A stretch of 17,888 bases of DNA from Bacillota bacterium (GTDB lineage: Bacteria > Bacillota > Clostridia > Christensenellales > UMGS416), in NCBI GenBank assembly GCA_023409755.1, contig JAEYRA010000114.1:1-17888 (forward strand), given 5' to 3'. A model generated the notes under the pieces. That model made no database searches. It saw only the letters and a program-made list of their open reading frames with translations, and was not told the DNA's origin. Positions within the stretch are counted from its first letter, which is position 1. Each line of letters starts with the position of its first letter. Shown here in pieces: positions 7,135-15,443 of this stretch. The position numbers and the translations under genes were made by a program.

Positions 7135-8177
7135 ACGGCAAACCCGCGCTGCTCGATATGACCGGGGAGGAGCTGGCCAGTGCGCTGGCCGCTCTGGGTC
7201 AGCCCGCCTTCCGCGCCCGCCAAGTGGGGGAGTGGCTCCTCCGCGGGGTGAATTTTGATGGGATGACCAACCTACCGGCGGCCCTGCGCGGGCAGCTGGA
7301 GGAGAAATACATCGTGGGCGGCGCGGCCATTGTGGAAGCCCGCCAGTCCCAGAAGGATGACACCGAAAAGTATCTCTACCGGTTTGCCGACGGCAACGTG
7401 GTGGAGGGGGTGCTGCTGCGCTACCACCACGGCAACACGCTGTGCGTCTCCACCCAGGTGGGCTGCCGCATGGGCTGCGCCTTTTGCGCGTCCACCAAGG
7501 ACGGTCTCATCCGCAACCTCACCGCCGGCGAGATGCTGGGCCAGCCCATTGCCGTAAACGACCGCCTGGGCGGCGGCCGGCAGGTCACCAACCTCGTGCT
7601 CATGGGCAGTGGGGAGCCGCTCGACAACTACGACAACGTGCTCGCCTTCCTGCGCCGGGCAACCGATGCCAACGGGCTGGGAATTTCGGCGCGGAATATC
7701 TCCCTTTCCACCTGCGGCCTACCCGAGGGCATGGCAAAGCTCGCCAAGGAGGGCCTGCCGCTCACGCTCTGCCTGTCGCTGCACTCGCCCTTTGATGAGG
7801 CGCGTGCCCGGCTCATGCCGGCGGCGCGGGCTTTCACCGTGCGGCAGGTGGTGCAGGCGCTGAAGGATTACATCGCCGCCACCGGGCGGCGTGCCATTGT
7901 GGAATATGCCCTCATTGCCGGCACCAACGACCGGGAGGAGGATGCCCGGGCCCTGGCGGCGCTGCTGAAGGGCACGCTGTGCCATGTCAATCTCATTCCA
8001 TTGAATGCCGTGCCCGAGGCCGGACTGGCGGGGACGACCCGGGAGGGTGCCAACCGCTTTGCTGCGCGTCTCACGTCGCTGGGCCTGTCGGCCACCGTGC
8101 GCCGCACCCTGGGGGAGGACATTGAAGGCGCCTGCGGGCAGCTGCGGCGCCGCCACATGGAGAAGGGGGAACGATGA
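7131..8177 (+). CDS. rlmN: Dual-specificity 23S rRNA/tRNA adenine-C2 methyltransferase RlmN
   Basis: This 348-residue radical-SAM enzyme methylates C2 of A2503 in 23S rRNA and, in characterised homologues, A37 of some tRNAs. The radical-SAM cluster motif is CRMGCAFC (Cys112, Cys116, Cys119). The two extra cysteines used by the ping-pong mechanism are also present: Cys105 in TLCVSTQ and Cys335 in GACGQL near the C terminus. GSGEPLDNYDNV and LSLHSP are further family segments. The N-terminal helical domain (1-90) contacts RNA. The ATG at 7131 overlaps the rsmB stop (ATGA); the frame is open upstream to 6783 but that part is a shadow of rsmB. It overlaps stp by 4 bases. Confidence 0.96.
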   Translation: MNGKPALLDMTGEELASALAALGQPAFRARQVGEWLLRGVNFDGMTNLPAALRGQLEEKYIVGGAAIVEARQSQKDDTEKYLYRFADGNVVEGVLLRYHHGNTLCVSTQVGCRMGCAFCASTKDGLIRNLTAGEMLGQPIAVNDRLGGGRQVTNLVLMGSGEPLDNYDNVLAFLRRATDANGLGISARNISLSTCGLPEGMAKLAKEGLPLTLCLSLHSPFDEARARLMPAARAFTVRQVVQALKDYIAATGRRAIVEYALIAGTNDREEDARALAALLKGTLCHVNLIPLNAVPEAGLAGTTREGANRFAARLTSLGLSATVRRTLGEDIEGACGQLRRRHMEKGER

Positions 8178-8941
8178 AGCCGCAAGCGATGCAGTACGCC
8201 GCGCTGACCCACCGGGGCAACGTGCGCAAGCGCAACGAGGACAGCCTGTACATCCCCGATGGGGGGAGCGTGGACGGGCTTATCATCGTGGCCGACGGCA
8301 TGGGCGGCTACAACGCCGGTGACGTGGCCAGTGCGCTGGGCGTCAAGGTCGCCTGCCACATCTTTGAAAACGACCGCCGTCAGCCCCATGTGCCGCCGGT
8401 GGAGCAGACCATGCGCCGGGCCTTCAACGAGGCCAACCGCGCCATTTTGGAGTACGCCGCCACCAACGAATTCTACCAGGGCATGGGCACCACCATGACC
8501 ATGGCCGCCCTGGACATCGACCGCTGGGTGGTGGGCAATGTGGGCGACAGCCGCACCTATGTGGCACGCGGCGGCGTGGTGGAGCAGGTCACCCGGGATC
8601 ACTCTCTGGTGCAGATGATGGTGGACCGGGGCAGCATGAGCCGCGAAGCCGCCCGCCAGCACCCCTACCGCAACGTCGTCACCCGCGCCATCGGGTCTGA
8701 GAGTTACACCGGCGCGGACATCTACACCGTAGCCATCACCCCCGGCGATGTGCTGCTGCTGTGCTCCGACGGCCTCTCCAACTACGTGGATGAGGGCGAC
8801 ATGGCGGCAGCGCTGGGGGCGAGCCCCACGCTGGGCCAGGCGTCGGATCTGCTGGTACGGCTGGCGCTGGAGCGCGGCGGCTCCGACAACGTGACCGTGG
8901 TGCTGGCTCGCGCCGTGGGAGGTGACCCCAATGGAAGGTAG
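8174..8941 (+). CDS. stp: PP2C-family Ser/Thr protein phosphatase (Stp/PrpC)
   Basis: This 255-residue cytoplasmic phosphatase is the antagonist of the kinase encoded next. PP2C metal-site motifs appear in order: RNEDS (Asp23), VADGMGG (Asp41-Gly42), GDSR, SDGL (Asp199) and GGSDNVTVV (Asp238). Length and order match bacterial Stp/PrpC proteins, which dephosphorylate PASTA-kinase targets using two or three Mn/Mg ions. The ATG at 8174 overlaps the rlmN stop by four bases and has AAGGGGGA just upstream. A second ATG at 8189 is possible. It overlaps the kinase gene by 11 bases, so the pair is made in a coupled fashion. Confidence 0.94.
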   Translation: MKPQAMQYAALTHRGNVRKRNEDSLYIPDGGSVDGLIIVADGMGGYNAGDVASALGVKVACHIFENDRRQPHVPPVEQTMRRAFNEANRAILEYAATNEFYQGMGTTMTMAALDIDRWVVGNVGDSRTYVARGGVVEQVTRDHSLVQMMVDRGSMSREAARQHPYRNVVTRAIGSESYTGADIYTVAITPGDVLLLCSDGLSNYVDEGDMAAALGASPTLGQASDLLVRLALERGGSDNVTVVLARAVGGDPNGR

Positions 8942-10883
8942 CCTGCTGGCAGGCCGGTACCGCATTGGGGAGATCATCGGCTCCGGCGGCATGGCCATCG
9001 TATACCGCGGGCAGGACGAGCTCACCGGCCAGATTGTGGCTGTGAAGGTGCTGCGCAGCGAATACGTGCAGGATGAGGCCTACGTCCGCCGGTTTGAGAA
9101 GGAATCCCAAATCGCCATCCGTTATGCCCACAAGAACATCGTCCGCACCATTGAGGTGGGGGTGGAGGAGGGCCGCCATTACATTGTGATGGAGTATGTG
9201 GATGGCCAGACGCTCAAGGAATACATCGCCGAGCATGGCCGCCTGCAGCCCGAGGAAGTCGTGCGCATCGGCTGGCAGATCTGCGACGCGCTCTTCTATG
9301 CCCACAGCCACCAGCTCGTGCACCGCGACATCAAGCCCCAGAACATCCTCATCAGCCGCGAGGGCGCCATCAAGGTGGCGGACTTTGGCATTGCCAAGGC
9401 ACCGGACAGCACGATGACGATCTCCGGCTCCAATGTCCTGGGTTCGGTTCATTACATCTCCCCCGAGCAGGCCCGCGGTGGTGTCATCGACGAAAAGGCC
9501 GATCTTTATTCCATCGGCGTCGTGTTCTATGAGATGATCACCGGTACCGTGCCCTTCGCCGGCGACACGCCGGTGGCCGTGGCCATCAAACACCTGCAGG
9601 AGGCACCCCGCCCCCCGCGGGAGATTGTGCCGGACATGCCCAAGGCGCTGGAGCTCGTCATCCTGAAGGCCATGGCCAAGGACCCGGCCGTGCGTTACGA
9701 CAATGCGCGGGAGATGGCCCGCGACCTGGAGCGCACGCTGGTGGAGCCTGATGGCAGCTACGTCGTCATCCGTCCCCCGTCGGAGGATTTTGAGGGCACC
9801 CGCCCCCTGCACATGGTGCGGGAGGGCAGCCCCGCCTCGCCGGGCGGCGGCGCATACTCCTCCTCGGCCAACACCGGCTCCCGCCGGCTGGCGGCCGTGC
9901 GCAGCGAACCCGTCCGCCACCGGCCCCGCCACAGGGTGGGGCCCATCGTGGCACTGAGCATCATGCTGGTGGTGCTCATTCTGGGCGGCGGCACTCTCAT
10001 CGTGCGCGGGGCGCTGGGCCGTCTCTTCCGCCCGGTAGAAGTGCCCAAGCTCATCGACCTCACGCTGGAGGAGGCCAAGGACCGGCTGGATGCCATCGGT
10101 CTCAACTGCACGGTGCAGAAGAAGAACAGCGACAAGATTGCCGAGGGCGTGGTGATGAGCCAGAACCCCGAGCCCGAGGAGGAACTGGCCCCCGACGGGG
10201 TGGTGGAGCTCATCGTCAGCGCCGGGCCGGTCAAGGTGGAGGTGCCCGGTGTCACCGACCTAAGCTATGAGGAGGCCAAGAAGGACATAAAGGACGCGGG
10301 TCTGACCGTGGGCAACGTCCGTTATGAGGACAGCGACCAACCCAAGGACACCGTGCTCAAGCAGGACCCCGCCGAGGGGGAGATGCTGAAACTGGGCGGA
10401 ATGGTGAACCTGTGGCTGAGCCAGCAGGCTGACACGTCGCTCTCCATGCCCCTGCTCTATGGCAAGTCCAAGGCGGAGGCGACCAAAGCCCTGCGGGAGA
10501 TGGGCCTGAGCGCCGACCGCATTGTGCAGAAAGCCAGCAGCCTGCCCATCGACACCGTCGTGGGGCAGGACCCCCAGCCCGGGCAGATCATCGAGCCCAA
10601 CCAGGTGCTGGAGCTGTGGGTGAGCAACGGAACGCTGCCTGCCTACACCAAGGAGTTGTCCCTGACCTTCGACGTACAGGTCAGCAATGTTCTGGTTGAG
10701 ATCGTCTACCAGGATGGCGACAGCAAACAGACGATCTATCGCGCCACCGAAAAGGCTGGCAGCCACAGCCAGACGCTGACGCTGGACAGTGATTCCCTGG
10801 GGCAGAAGACGGTCACCGTATTCCTGGATGGCAACCCCCTGAAGAGCGAAACGGTGACCTTCACCGCGGAGGACAGCAACTGA
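8931..10883 (+). CDS. prkC: Membrane Ser/Thr protein kinase with PASTA repeats (PrkC/StkP type)
   Basis: This 650-residue kinase senses cell-wall fragments. The cytoplasmic kinase domain (about 10-270) has GSGGMAIVY at 17-25, Lys39 in AVKVL, HRDIKPQN from 131 with catalytic Asp133, DFG at 151-153 and SPEQARG. A linker rich in Ser, Pro and Arg precedes one transmembrane helix (about 339-358). Outside are three PASTA repeats (about 369-435, 436-502 and 503-570), which in this family bind muropeptide or lipid II, then a beta-rich tail of about 75 residues (575-650). The ATG at 8931 is six bases after GGGAGGTG; an in-frame GTG at 8922 lies within that Shine-Dalgarno. It overlaps stp by 11 bases and rsgA by one. 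Confidence 0.95.
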   Translation: MEGSLLAGRYRIGEIIGSGGMAIVYRGQDELTGQIVAVKVLRSEYVQDEAYVRRFEKESQIAIRYAHKNIVRTIEVGVEEGRHYIVMEYVDGQTLKEYIAEHGRLQPEEVVRIGWQICDALFYAHSHQLVHRDIKPQNILISREGAIKVADFGIAKAPDSTMTISGSNVLGSVHYISPEQARGGVIDEKADLYSIGVVFYEMITGTVPFAGDTPVAVAIKHLQEAPRPPREIVPDMPKALELVILKAMAKDPAVRYDNAREMARDLERTLVEPDGSYVVIRPPSEDFEGTRPLHMVREGSPASPGGGAYSSSANTGSRRLAAVRSEPVRHRPRHRVGPIVALSIMLVVLILGGGTLIVRGALGRLFRPVEVPKLIDLTLEEAKDRLDAIGLNCTVQKKNSDKIAEGVVMSQNPEPEEELAPDGVVELIVSAGPVKVEVPGVTDLSYEEAKKDIKDAGLTVGNVRYEDSDQPKDTVLKQDPAEGEMLKLGGMVNLWLSQQADTSLSMPLLYGKSKAEATKALREMGLSADRIVQKASSLPIDTVVGQDPQPGQIIEPNQVLELWVSNGTLPAYTKELSLTFDVQVSNVLVEIVYQDGDSKQTIYRATEKAGSHSQTLTLDSDSLGQKTVTVFLDGNPLKSETVTFTAEDSN

Positions 10884-11764
10884 TGGAAGGGCGCATACTC
10901 AAGGGTGTCGGCGGGTTTTATGAGGTGCTGTGCGACGGCACGCTGCACACCTGCCGGGCGCGGGGACGCTTCCGCAAGGACGGCCTGACCCCCATGATCG
11001 GCGACCGAGTGACGTTCCAGCCCGCCAACGGCGAGGAACTGGGCTATGTGGAGGAGATTCTGCCGCGAACCAATGAGCTCAAACGCCCGCCGGTGGCCAA
11101 TGTGGACCGGCTGGTGCTGGTGACGGCCGCCGCCAGCCCCCCTCCGGATTTGCTGCTGGTGGATAAGATCTTGCTGCAGGCGCGGATGCTGGGCATCGAC
11201 CCGATGCTGGTCGTCAACAAGAGCGACCTGGCCGCAGAGGACGCCGTGGCGGCACTTCTGGTGGAGTATGCCGGCGCGGTGGATAGGACTCTGGCAGTTT
11301 CTGCCGCCGATGGCCGGGGGATGGACGCTTTGCAGGAGGGCCTTCAGGGCCGGTGCTCGTGCTTCGCCGGGCAGTCCGGCGTGGGCAAGAGCTCACTCAT
11401 CAACCAATTGGCCCCCCAGGCGGAGATGGAGACCGGGGCCGTCAGCCGCAAGATTGCCCGCGGCCGCCACACCACCCGGCATGCCGAGTTGCTGGCCCTG
11501 CCGGAAGGCGGCGAGGTCGCCGACACGCCGGGCTTCTCCCTGGTGGAGCTGGAACGCGTGGAGCCCCGCCTGCTGGAGCAGTATTACCCGGAGTTCGCCC
11601 CCCACCGGGGGGAGTGCCGCTTCCATGGGTGCCTGCACGACCGGGAGCCCGACTGCGCTGTGAAGGACGCCGCCGCCTCGGGGGCCATCCCTGCCGGGCG
11701 GCTGGCCCGGTACCAGCAGATTCTGACCGAGTGCCGGCAAAACTGGAGGAACCGTTATGATTGA
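10883..11764 (+). CDS. rsgA: Ribosome small subunit-dependent GTPase RsgA
   Basis: This 293-residue protein is a late 30S-assembly checkpoint GTPase. The G motifs occur in the circularly permuted order typical of the family: G4 NKSD at 112-115, then G1 GQSGVGKSS at 163-171, RHTTR, and G3 DTPG at 214-217. An N-terminal OB fold (1-75) binds rRNA, and a C-terminal zinc site is visible as Cys245, Cys250, His252 and Cys258. The start ATG shares one base with the prkC stop. In other Firmicutes this GTPase (CpgA in B. subtilis) is a known substrate of the PASTA kinase, in line with the gene order. It overlaps rpe by 8 bases. Confidence 0.95.
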   Translation: MEGRILKGVGGFYEVLCDGTLHTCRARGRFRKDGLTPMIGDRVTFQPANGEELGYVEEILPRTNELKRPPVANVDRLVLVTAAASPPPDLLLVDKILLQARMLGIDPMLVVNKSDLAAEDAVAALLVEYAGAVDRTLAVSAADGRGMDALQEGLQGRCSCFAGQSGVGKSSLINQLAPQAEMETGAVSRKIARGRHTTRHAELLALPEGGEVADTPGFSLVELERVEPRLLEQYYPEFAPHRGECRFHGCLHDREPDCAVKDAAASGAIPAGRLARYQQILTECRQNWRNRYD

Positions 11765-12410
11765 GATTGCGCCGTCCATTCTGACGGCGGACTTTGCCGC
11801 CCTGGGGGAGGCCGTGGCCGCGCTGGAGCGGGCCGGGGCTGACCTACTGCACCTGGATGTGATGGACGGGCAGTTCGTGCCGCCCATCACCTTTGGCGCG
11901 GGCATGGTCGCGGCGCTCAAGGCGCGCACGGCGCTGCCGGTGGATGCCCACCTCATGGTGCGCCAGCCCGAGCGGCAGGTGGAGGCCTTCGCCCAGGCGG
12001 GCGTGTCCATCCTGACCGTGCACGCCGAGGCGACCGATGACCCCAAAGCCCTGCTGCGGCGCATCCGTGTGCTGGGGGTGCGGGCGGGGCTATCCATCAA
12101 CCCCGAAACACCGGTGGAGACGCTCTTCCCCCTGCTGGGGGAGATGGACATGGCACTCATCATGAGCGTGCGGCCGGGCTATGGCGGGCAGAAGTACCTG
12201 CCTGAGAGCGCCGGGCGCATTGCCCGCCTTCGGGCTGAGGCTGACCGCCAGGGCGTTGCGCTGGCCATCGAGGTCGACGGCGGCATCAACCGGGAGACGA
12301 TCGGCGAGGTGGTGCGGGCCGGGGCCACTGTCATCGTGGCCGGGTCGGCCGTGCTCAATGCCCCTGACTGGGCTGAGGCCATCGCCGCCCTGCGGGAGGC
12401 TGCCCGATGA
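11757..12410 (+). CDS. rpe: Ribulose-phosphate 3-epimerase
   Basis: This 217-residue TIM barrel interconverts ribulose 5-phosphate and xylulose 5-phosphate in the pentose phosphate pathway. Metal and catalytic residues are in place: His32 and Asp34 (HLDVMDG), His65 (DAHLMV) and Asp174 (IEVDGGI). The phosphate-binding end has VIVAGSAV. The loop that is usually written VNPGFGGQ reads VRPGYGGQK, and FVPNITFG reads FVPPITFG; both are mild variants. GGAGGA precedes the ATG by six bases, inside the end of rsgA. The overlap with thiN is four bases (ATGA). Confidence 0.95.
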   Translation: MIEIAPSILTADFAALGEAVAALERAGADLLHLDVMDGQFVPPITFGAGMVAALKARTALPVDAHLMVRQPERQVEAFAQAGVSILTVHAEATDDPKALLRRIRVLGVRAGLSINPETPVETLFPLLGEMDMALIMSVRPGYGGQKYLPESAGRIARLRAEADRQGVALAIEVDGGINRETIGEVVRAGATVIVAGSAVLNAPDWAEAIAALREAAR

Positions 12411-13045
12411 AGGCGCTGCTGGTGCTGGCTGGCAGCCCGCCGCCCGCGGAGCTGCTGCGGCAGGAGGCTGCAGGGGCCGACCTCGTGGTGTGCGCTGACC
12501 ATGGCGCGGCCCATTGCGCCGCTGCCGGGGTGGCCATCGACCTCATTGTGGGCGACTTCGACTCGCTGGACGCGGCGTTGGCCAGCGACCTTCGCCGACA
12601 GGGCATCGCCTTTGCCGTCAGCCCCGCCGAAAAGGACGAGACCGATGGCCAGCTCGCGCTGGACAAGGCGATGGAGCGGGGCGCGACGGAGATTACCGTG
12701 CTGGGCGGCACCGGTGGGCGCATCGACCATGTACTTGGGAACCTACAGCTCATTCTGCGTGCTGCCCGCCGGGGGGTGGGGGCCACGCTCCTCGATGGTG
12801 TCAGCTCGGTGCGCGCCGTCACCGGCCCGGTCACCATTTCCGGCGTACCGGGGCGCACGGTGTCGCTGCTGCCCGCCGGCGAAGGCGTTGCCGTGCGGTA
12901 CCTTTCCGGCCTGCAATATGGCACCACCGAGCCGCTGGCTCTGCCGCTCGATTGCCCGATGGGCGTCAGCAACCGCATGACCGCACCCACCGCCGCCATT
13001 GAGGTGGATGGCTGGGCCTATCTCATTGCCAATGATGGACAATAA
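12407..13045 (+). CDS. thiN: Thiamine pyrophosphokinase
   Basis: This 212-residue enzyme makes thiamine pyrophosphate from thiamine and ATP. Family motifs in order are CADHGAAH, GDFDS at 49-53, KDETDGQLAL (76-85) and GGTGGRIDHVLGNL (100-113), which bind Mg-ATP. The C-terminal beta domain that holds the thiamine (SLLPAGEGVAVRYLSGLQY.....PL) is present. The length is normal. It sits directly after rpe, as in B. subtilis (yloS). It overlaps the next gene by 14 bases if that gene begins at 13032. Confidence 0.93.
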   Translation: MKALLVLAGSPPPAELLRQEAAGADLVVCADHGAAHCAAAGVAIDLIVGDFDSLDAALASDLRRQGIAFAVSPAEKDETDGQLALDKAMERGATEITVLGGTGGRIDHVLGNLQLILRAARRGVGATLLDGVSSVRAVTGPVTISGVPGRTVSLLPAGEGVAVRYLSGLQYGTTEPLALPLDCPMGVSNRMTAPTAAIEVDGWAYLIANDGQ

Positions 13046-15443
13046 ACACAACGAAATACTGCCTGAGCTGCTGGCCCCCGCCGGCGGCCCGGCGGAGCTG
13101 CGCGCGGCGGTGGAGAACGGCGCCGACGCCGTGTACCTGGGGGGGCAGGGCTTCAACGCCCGGGCCAGCGCCGCCAACTTTGACGGCCCCGCCCTGCGGG
13201 AGGGCATTGCCTATGCCCATGAGCGGGGCGTGCGGGTGCACGTGGCCATGAACACGCTCATTGCCGATGGCGAGATGGCCCGCGCCATCGATGGGGCGGG
13301 GGCGGCCTGGCTTGCCGGGGCGGACGCCCTCATCGTGCAGGATCTGGGCTTTGCGGCCCTGCTGCGTCAGCGCCTGCCGGGCCTGCCGTTGCACCTCAGC
13401 ACCCAGGGCACGGTGACCGGTGTGCCGACCATCGCTGCCCTGCGGGAGTGGGGCTTTGCCCGGTTCATCCTGGCGCGGGAGTTGACCCTTGATGAGATTG
13501 CCGAGACGGCGGCGCTCTCCCCCGTGCCGGTGGAGGTGTTCGTCCACGGGGCGCTCTGCGTGTGTTACTCCGGCCAGTGCCTGATGAGCAGCATGATCGG
13601 CGCTCGCTCCGGCAACCGGGGGCGCTGCGCCCAGCCCTGCCGCCTGCCCTGGCGGCTGGGGGATGGCGAACCGGCTTATCTGTTGAGCCCGAAGGACCTC
13701 TGCGGGCTCGACGACCTGCCGGCGCTGGTGAGGGCCGGCGTGGCTTCCCTGAAGATTGAAGGCCGCATGAAGGGCCTGGAATACGTGGCGGTGGTGACGG
13801 CCACCTACCGCAAGTATCTCGACCGCATCGCCGCTGGGGAGCCGTGGGCCGTGGAGCCCGAGGACCGGCGGCGGCTGGCGCAGGTGTTCAACCGGGGAGG
13901 TTTCTCCAAGGGCTATCTCACCGGTTGGTCGGGGGCTGGCTTCATCAGCCGGGAGAGCCCCAAGCACGCCGGTGTGCCCATTGGCCGGGTGGAGCGGGTG
14001 CTGGCGCGGGAGCGGCAGATTGAAGTGACACTGACCGCGCCGCTTGCCCTGGGCGACGGGGTGGAGGTGGTCAACCCCGCACGGCCCGGCGGCATTGTCA
14101 CCTGGCTGTGGCAGGATGGCGCCGCCACCCGTGCCGCCCACCCCGGACGGGCTCGAGTGGGCGACCTGACGGGCACGATGGCACCCGGCGACCGGCTCTG
14201 CAAGATCACCGACCGGGCGCTGGAGGACGAGGCCCGCGCCACCGTGGAGGGTAAACCCCGGCGGCTTATTCCCATTCATGGGCGGTTCTGCACCGCCGTG
14301 GGGCAGCCGCTGCAACTTGCGCTGTGGGATGACGAGGGCCACCGCGCCGAGGCGGAGAGTGCCGCCCCCGCTGAGGAGGCCCGCAGCCGCCCGCTGGAGG
14401 CTGACGCCGTGCGTGCCCAGCTTGCCAAAACCGGCGACACGCCCTACCGCCTGGAGGATTGTGATGTGACCCTCGACGGCCGTGCAGCCGCGCCGCTCTC
14501 GGCCCTCAACGCCCTGCGCCGGGATGCGCTGGCGGGGCTTGCGGCCCAGCGGGCCAATCGTACCCCCGAGCGCGTGTTTGTGCCCGAAGCGCTGCCGCCG
14601 GCAGGGGAACGGGCCCTGCCCGTCGAACCCAAGGTTGCGGCGTTCCTGTGGCAGTGGCGGGCCGGGCTGGCCGACGTCGTTGCCGGGGCCGACCGGCTGG
14701 TGGTGCCGCTGCTGCCGTGGTTGAGGGGGGAGATCAGCTTACCCCGCCGCCCGGCTGAGGTGTTTGGCTGGCTGCCCATGGTCACCGGGCCGCGCTGGGT
14801 GCAGGCACTGGGCCGCGCGTTGCCAGATTTACCTGCCGCCGGGCTCGACGGCCTGCTGGTGGGCAGCGCGGGCCACCTCGTGATGCTGGAGGGATGCGGC
14901 CTGCCGCTGTGGGGGGACCTCAGCTTTCAGGTTTTCAACGGTTGGACACTGGAACGCATGGCGTCGTTGGGCCTTGCCGGCGTCACGCTCTCGCCGGAGA
15001 TGACGTTGGCGCAGGTCGCCGGGCTGCCGGCTGCCTCCCTCGCGAGGGAGGCCGTGGTCTACGGCCGGCTGCCCCTGATGGTCAGCGCCCACTGCCCGGT
15101 GGGGGCCGAGCATGGCAGCCATGGCGAGCCCTGCGGGGCCTGTGCCACGGGGCGGCCCTTTACGCTGACGGACCGGCGGGACAAGGCGTTCCCGGTGCTG
15201 TGCGACCCCACCGACTGCCACAGCACCATCCTGAACGGTGACAAGCTGGCAGCCTTTGGCCTGCTGCCGCGTCTGGCGCGGGCCGGGATGGATTGGCTGC
15301 GCCTGATGATCCACGACGAGGAGCCTGACGAGGTGGCCGCGCTCATCGCCGCCACCCGGCAGGCTTTGGCCGGCAGCCCGCCGGAAGGCTGGCAGGGGCC
15401 GGGTTACACCAAGGGACACTATCAAAGGGGGGTATTGGAATGA
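13032..15443 (+). CDS. U32 family (peptidase-like) protein with DUF3656, RlhA-like
   Basis: This is a long U32-family protein of 803 residues. The N-terminal U32 domain starts with LLAPAG, and contains the four-cysteine signature GALCVCYSGQC...GRCAQPCR (Cys176, 183, 199, 203) and IEGRMKG at 242-248. About 385-500 matches DUF3656 (TPYRLEDCDVTLDG...LNALRRDAL). The C-terminal third has a second cysteine group (688, 701, 704, 724, 729). Named a collagenase-like peptidase historically, the family includes RlhA and TrhP, iron-sulphur-dependent proteins needed for rRNA C2501 or tRNA U34 hydroxylation. A role in RNA hydroxylation fits the ribosome-modifying neighbours but is inferred. Starts at 13032 and 13035 (ATGATG) are equally possible and neither has a strong Shine-Dalgarno; coupling to thiN may supply ribosomes. 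Confidence 0.88.
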   Translation: MMDNKHNEILPELLAPAGGPAELRAAVENGADAVYLGGQGFNARASAANFDGPALREGIAYAHERGVRVHVAMNTLIADGEMARAIDGAGAAWLAGADALIVQDLGFAALLRQRLPGLPLHLSTQGTVTGVPTIAALREWGFARFILARELTLDEIAETAALSPVPVEVFVHGALCVCYSGQCLMSSMIGARSGNRGRCAQPCRLPWRLGDGEPAYLLSPKDLCGLDDLPALVRAGVASLKIEGRMKGLEYVAVVTATYRKYLDRIAAGEPWAVEPEDRRRLAQVFNRGGFSKGYLTGWSGAGFISRESPKHAGVPIGRVERVLARERQIEVTLTAPLALGDGVEVVNPARPGGIVTWLWQDGAATRAAHPGRARVGDLTGTMAPGDRLCKITDRALEDEARATVEGKPRRLIPIHGRFCTAVGQPLQLALWDDEGHRAEAESAAPAEEARSRPLEADAVRAQLAKTGDTPYRLEDCDVTLDGRAAAPLSALNALRRDALAGLAAQRANRTPERVFVPEALPPAGERALPVEPKVAAFLWQWRAGLADVVAGADRLVVPLLPWLRGEISLPRRPAEVFGWLPMVTGPRWVQALGRALPDLPAAGLDGLLVGSAGHLVMLEGCGLPLWGDLSFQVFNGWTLERMASLGLAGVTLSPEMTLAQVAGLPAASLAREAVVYGRLPLMVSAHCPVGAEHGSHGEPCGACATGRPFTLTDRRDKAFPVLCDPTDCHSTILNGDKLAAFGLLPRLARAGMDWLRLMIHDEEPDEVAALIAATRQALAGSPPEGWQGPGYTKGHYQRGVLE
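15033..15052. repeat. 20-bp perfect palindrome inside the U32 gene
   Basis: GCCTCCCTCG is followed directly by its reverse complement CGAGGGAGGC. It encodes part of an ordinary-looking segment (AASLAREAVV) and could be chance in GC-rich coding DNA or a protein binding or cleavage site. Confidence 0.5.

Noticed and set aside
8922..8930. GTG start for the kinase at 8922
   Set aside because: It falls within the GGGAGGTG Shine-Dalgarno that is correctly spaced for the ATG at 8931.
13023..14342. 439-codon minus-strand frame opposite the U32 gene
   Set aside because: Shadow of a GC-rich coding region; no start signals and no recognisable domain.
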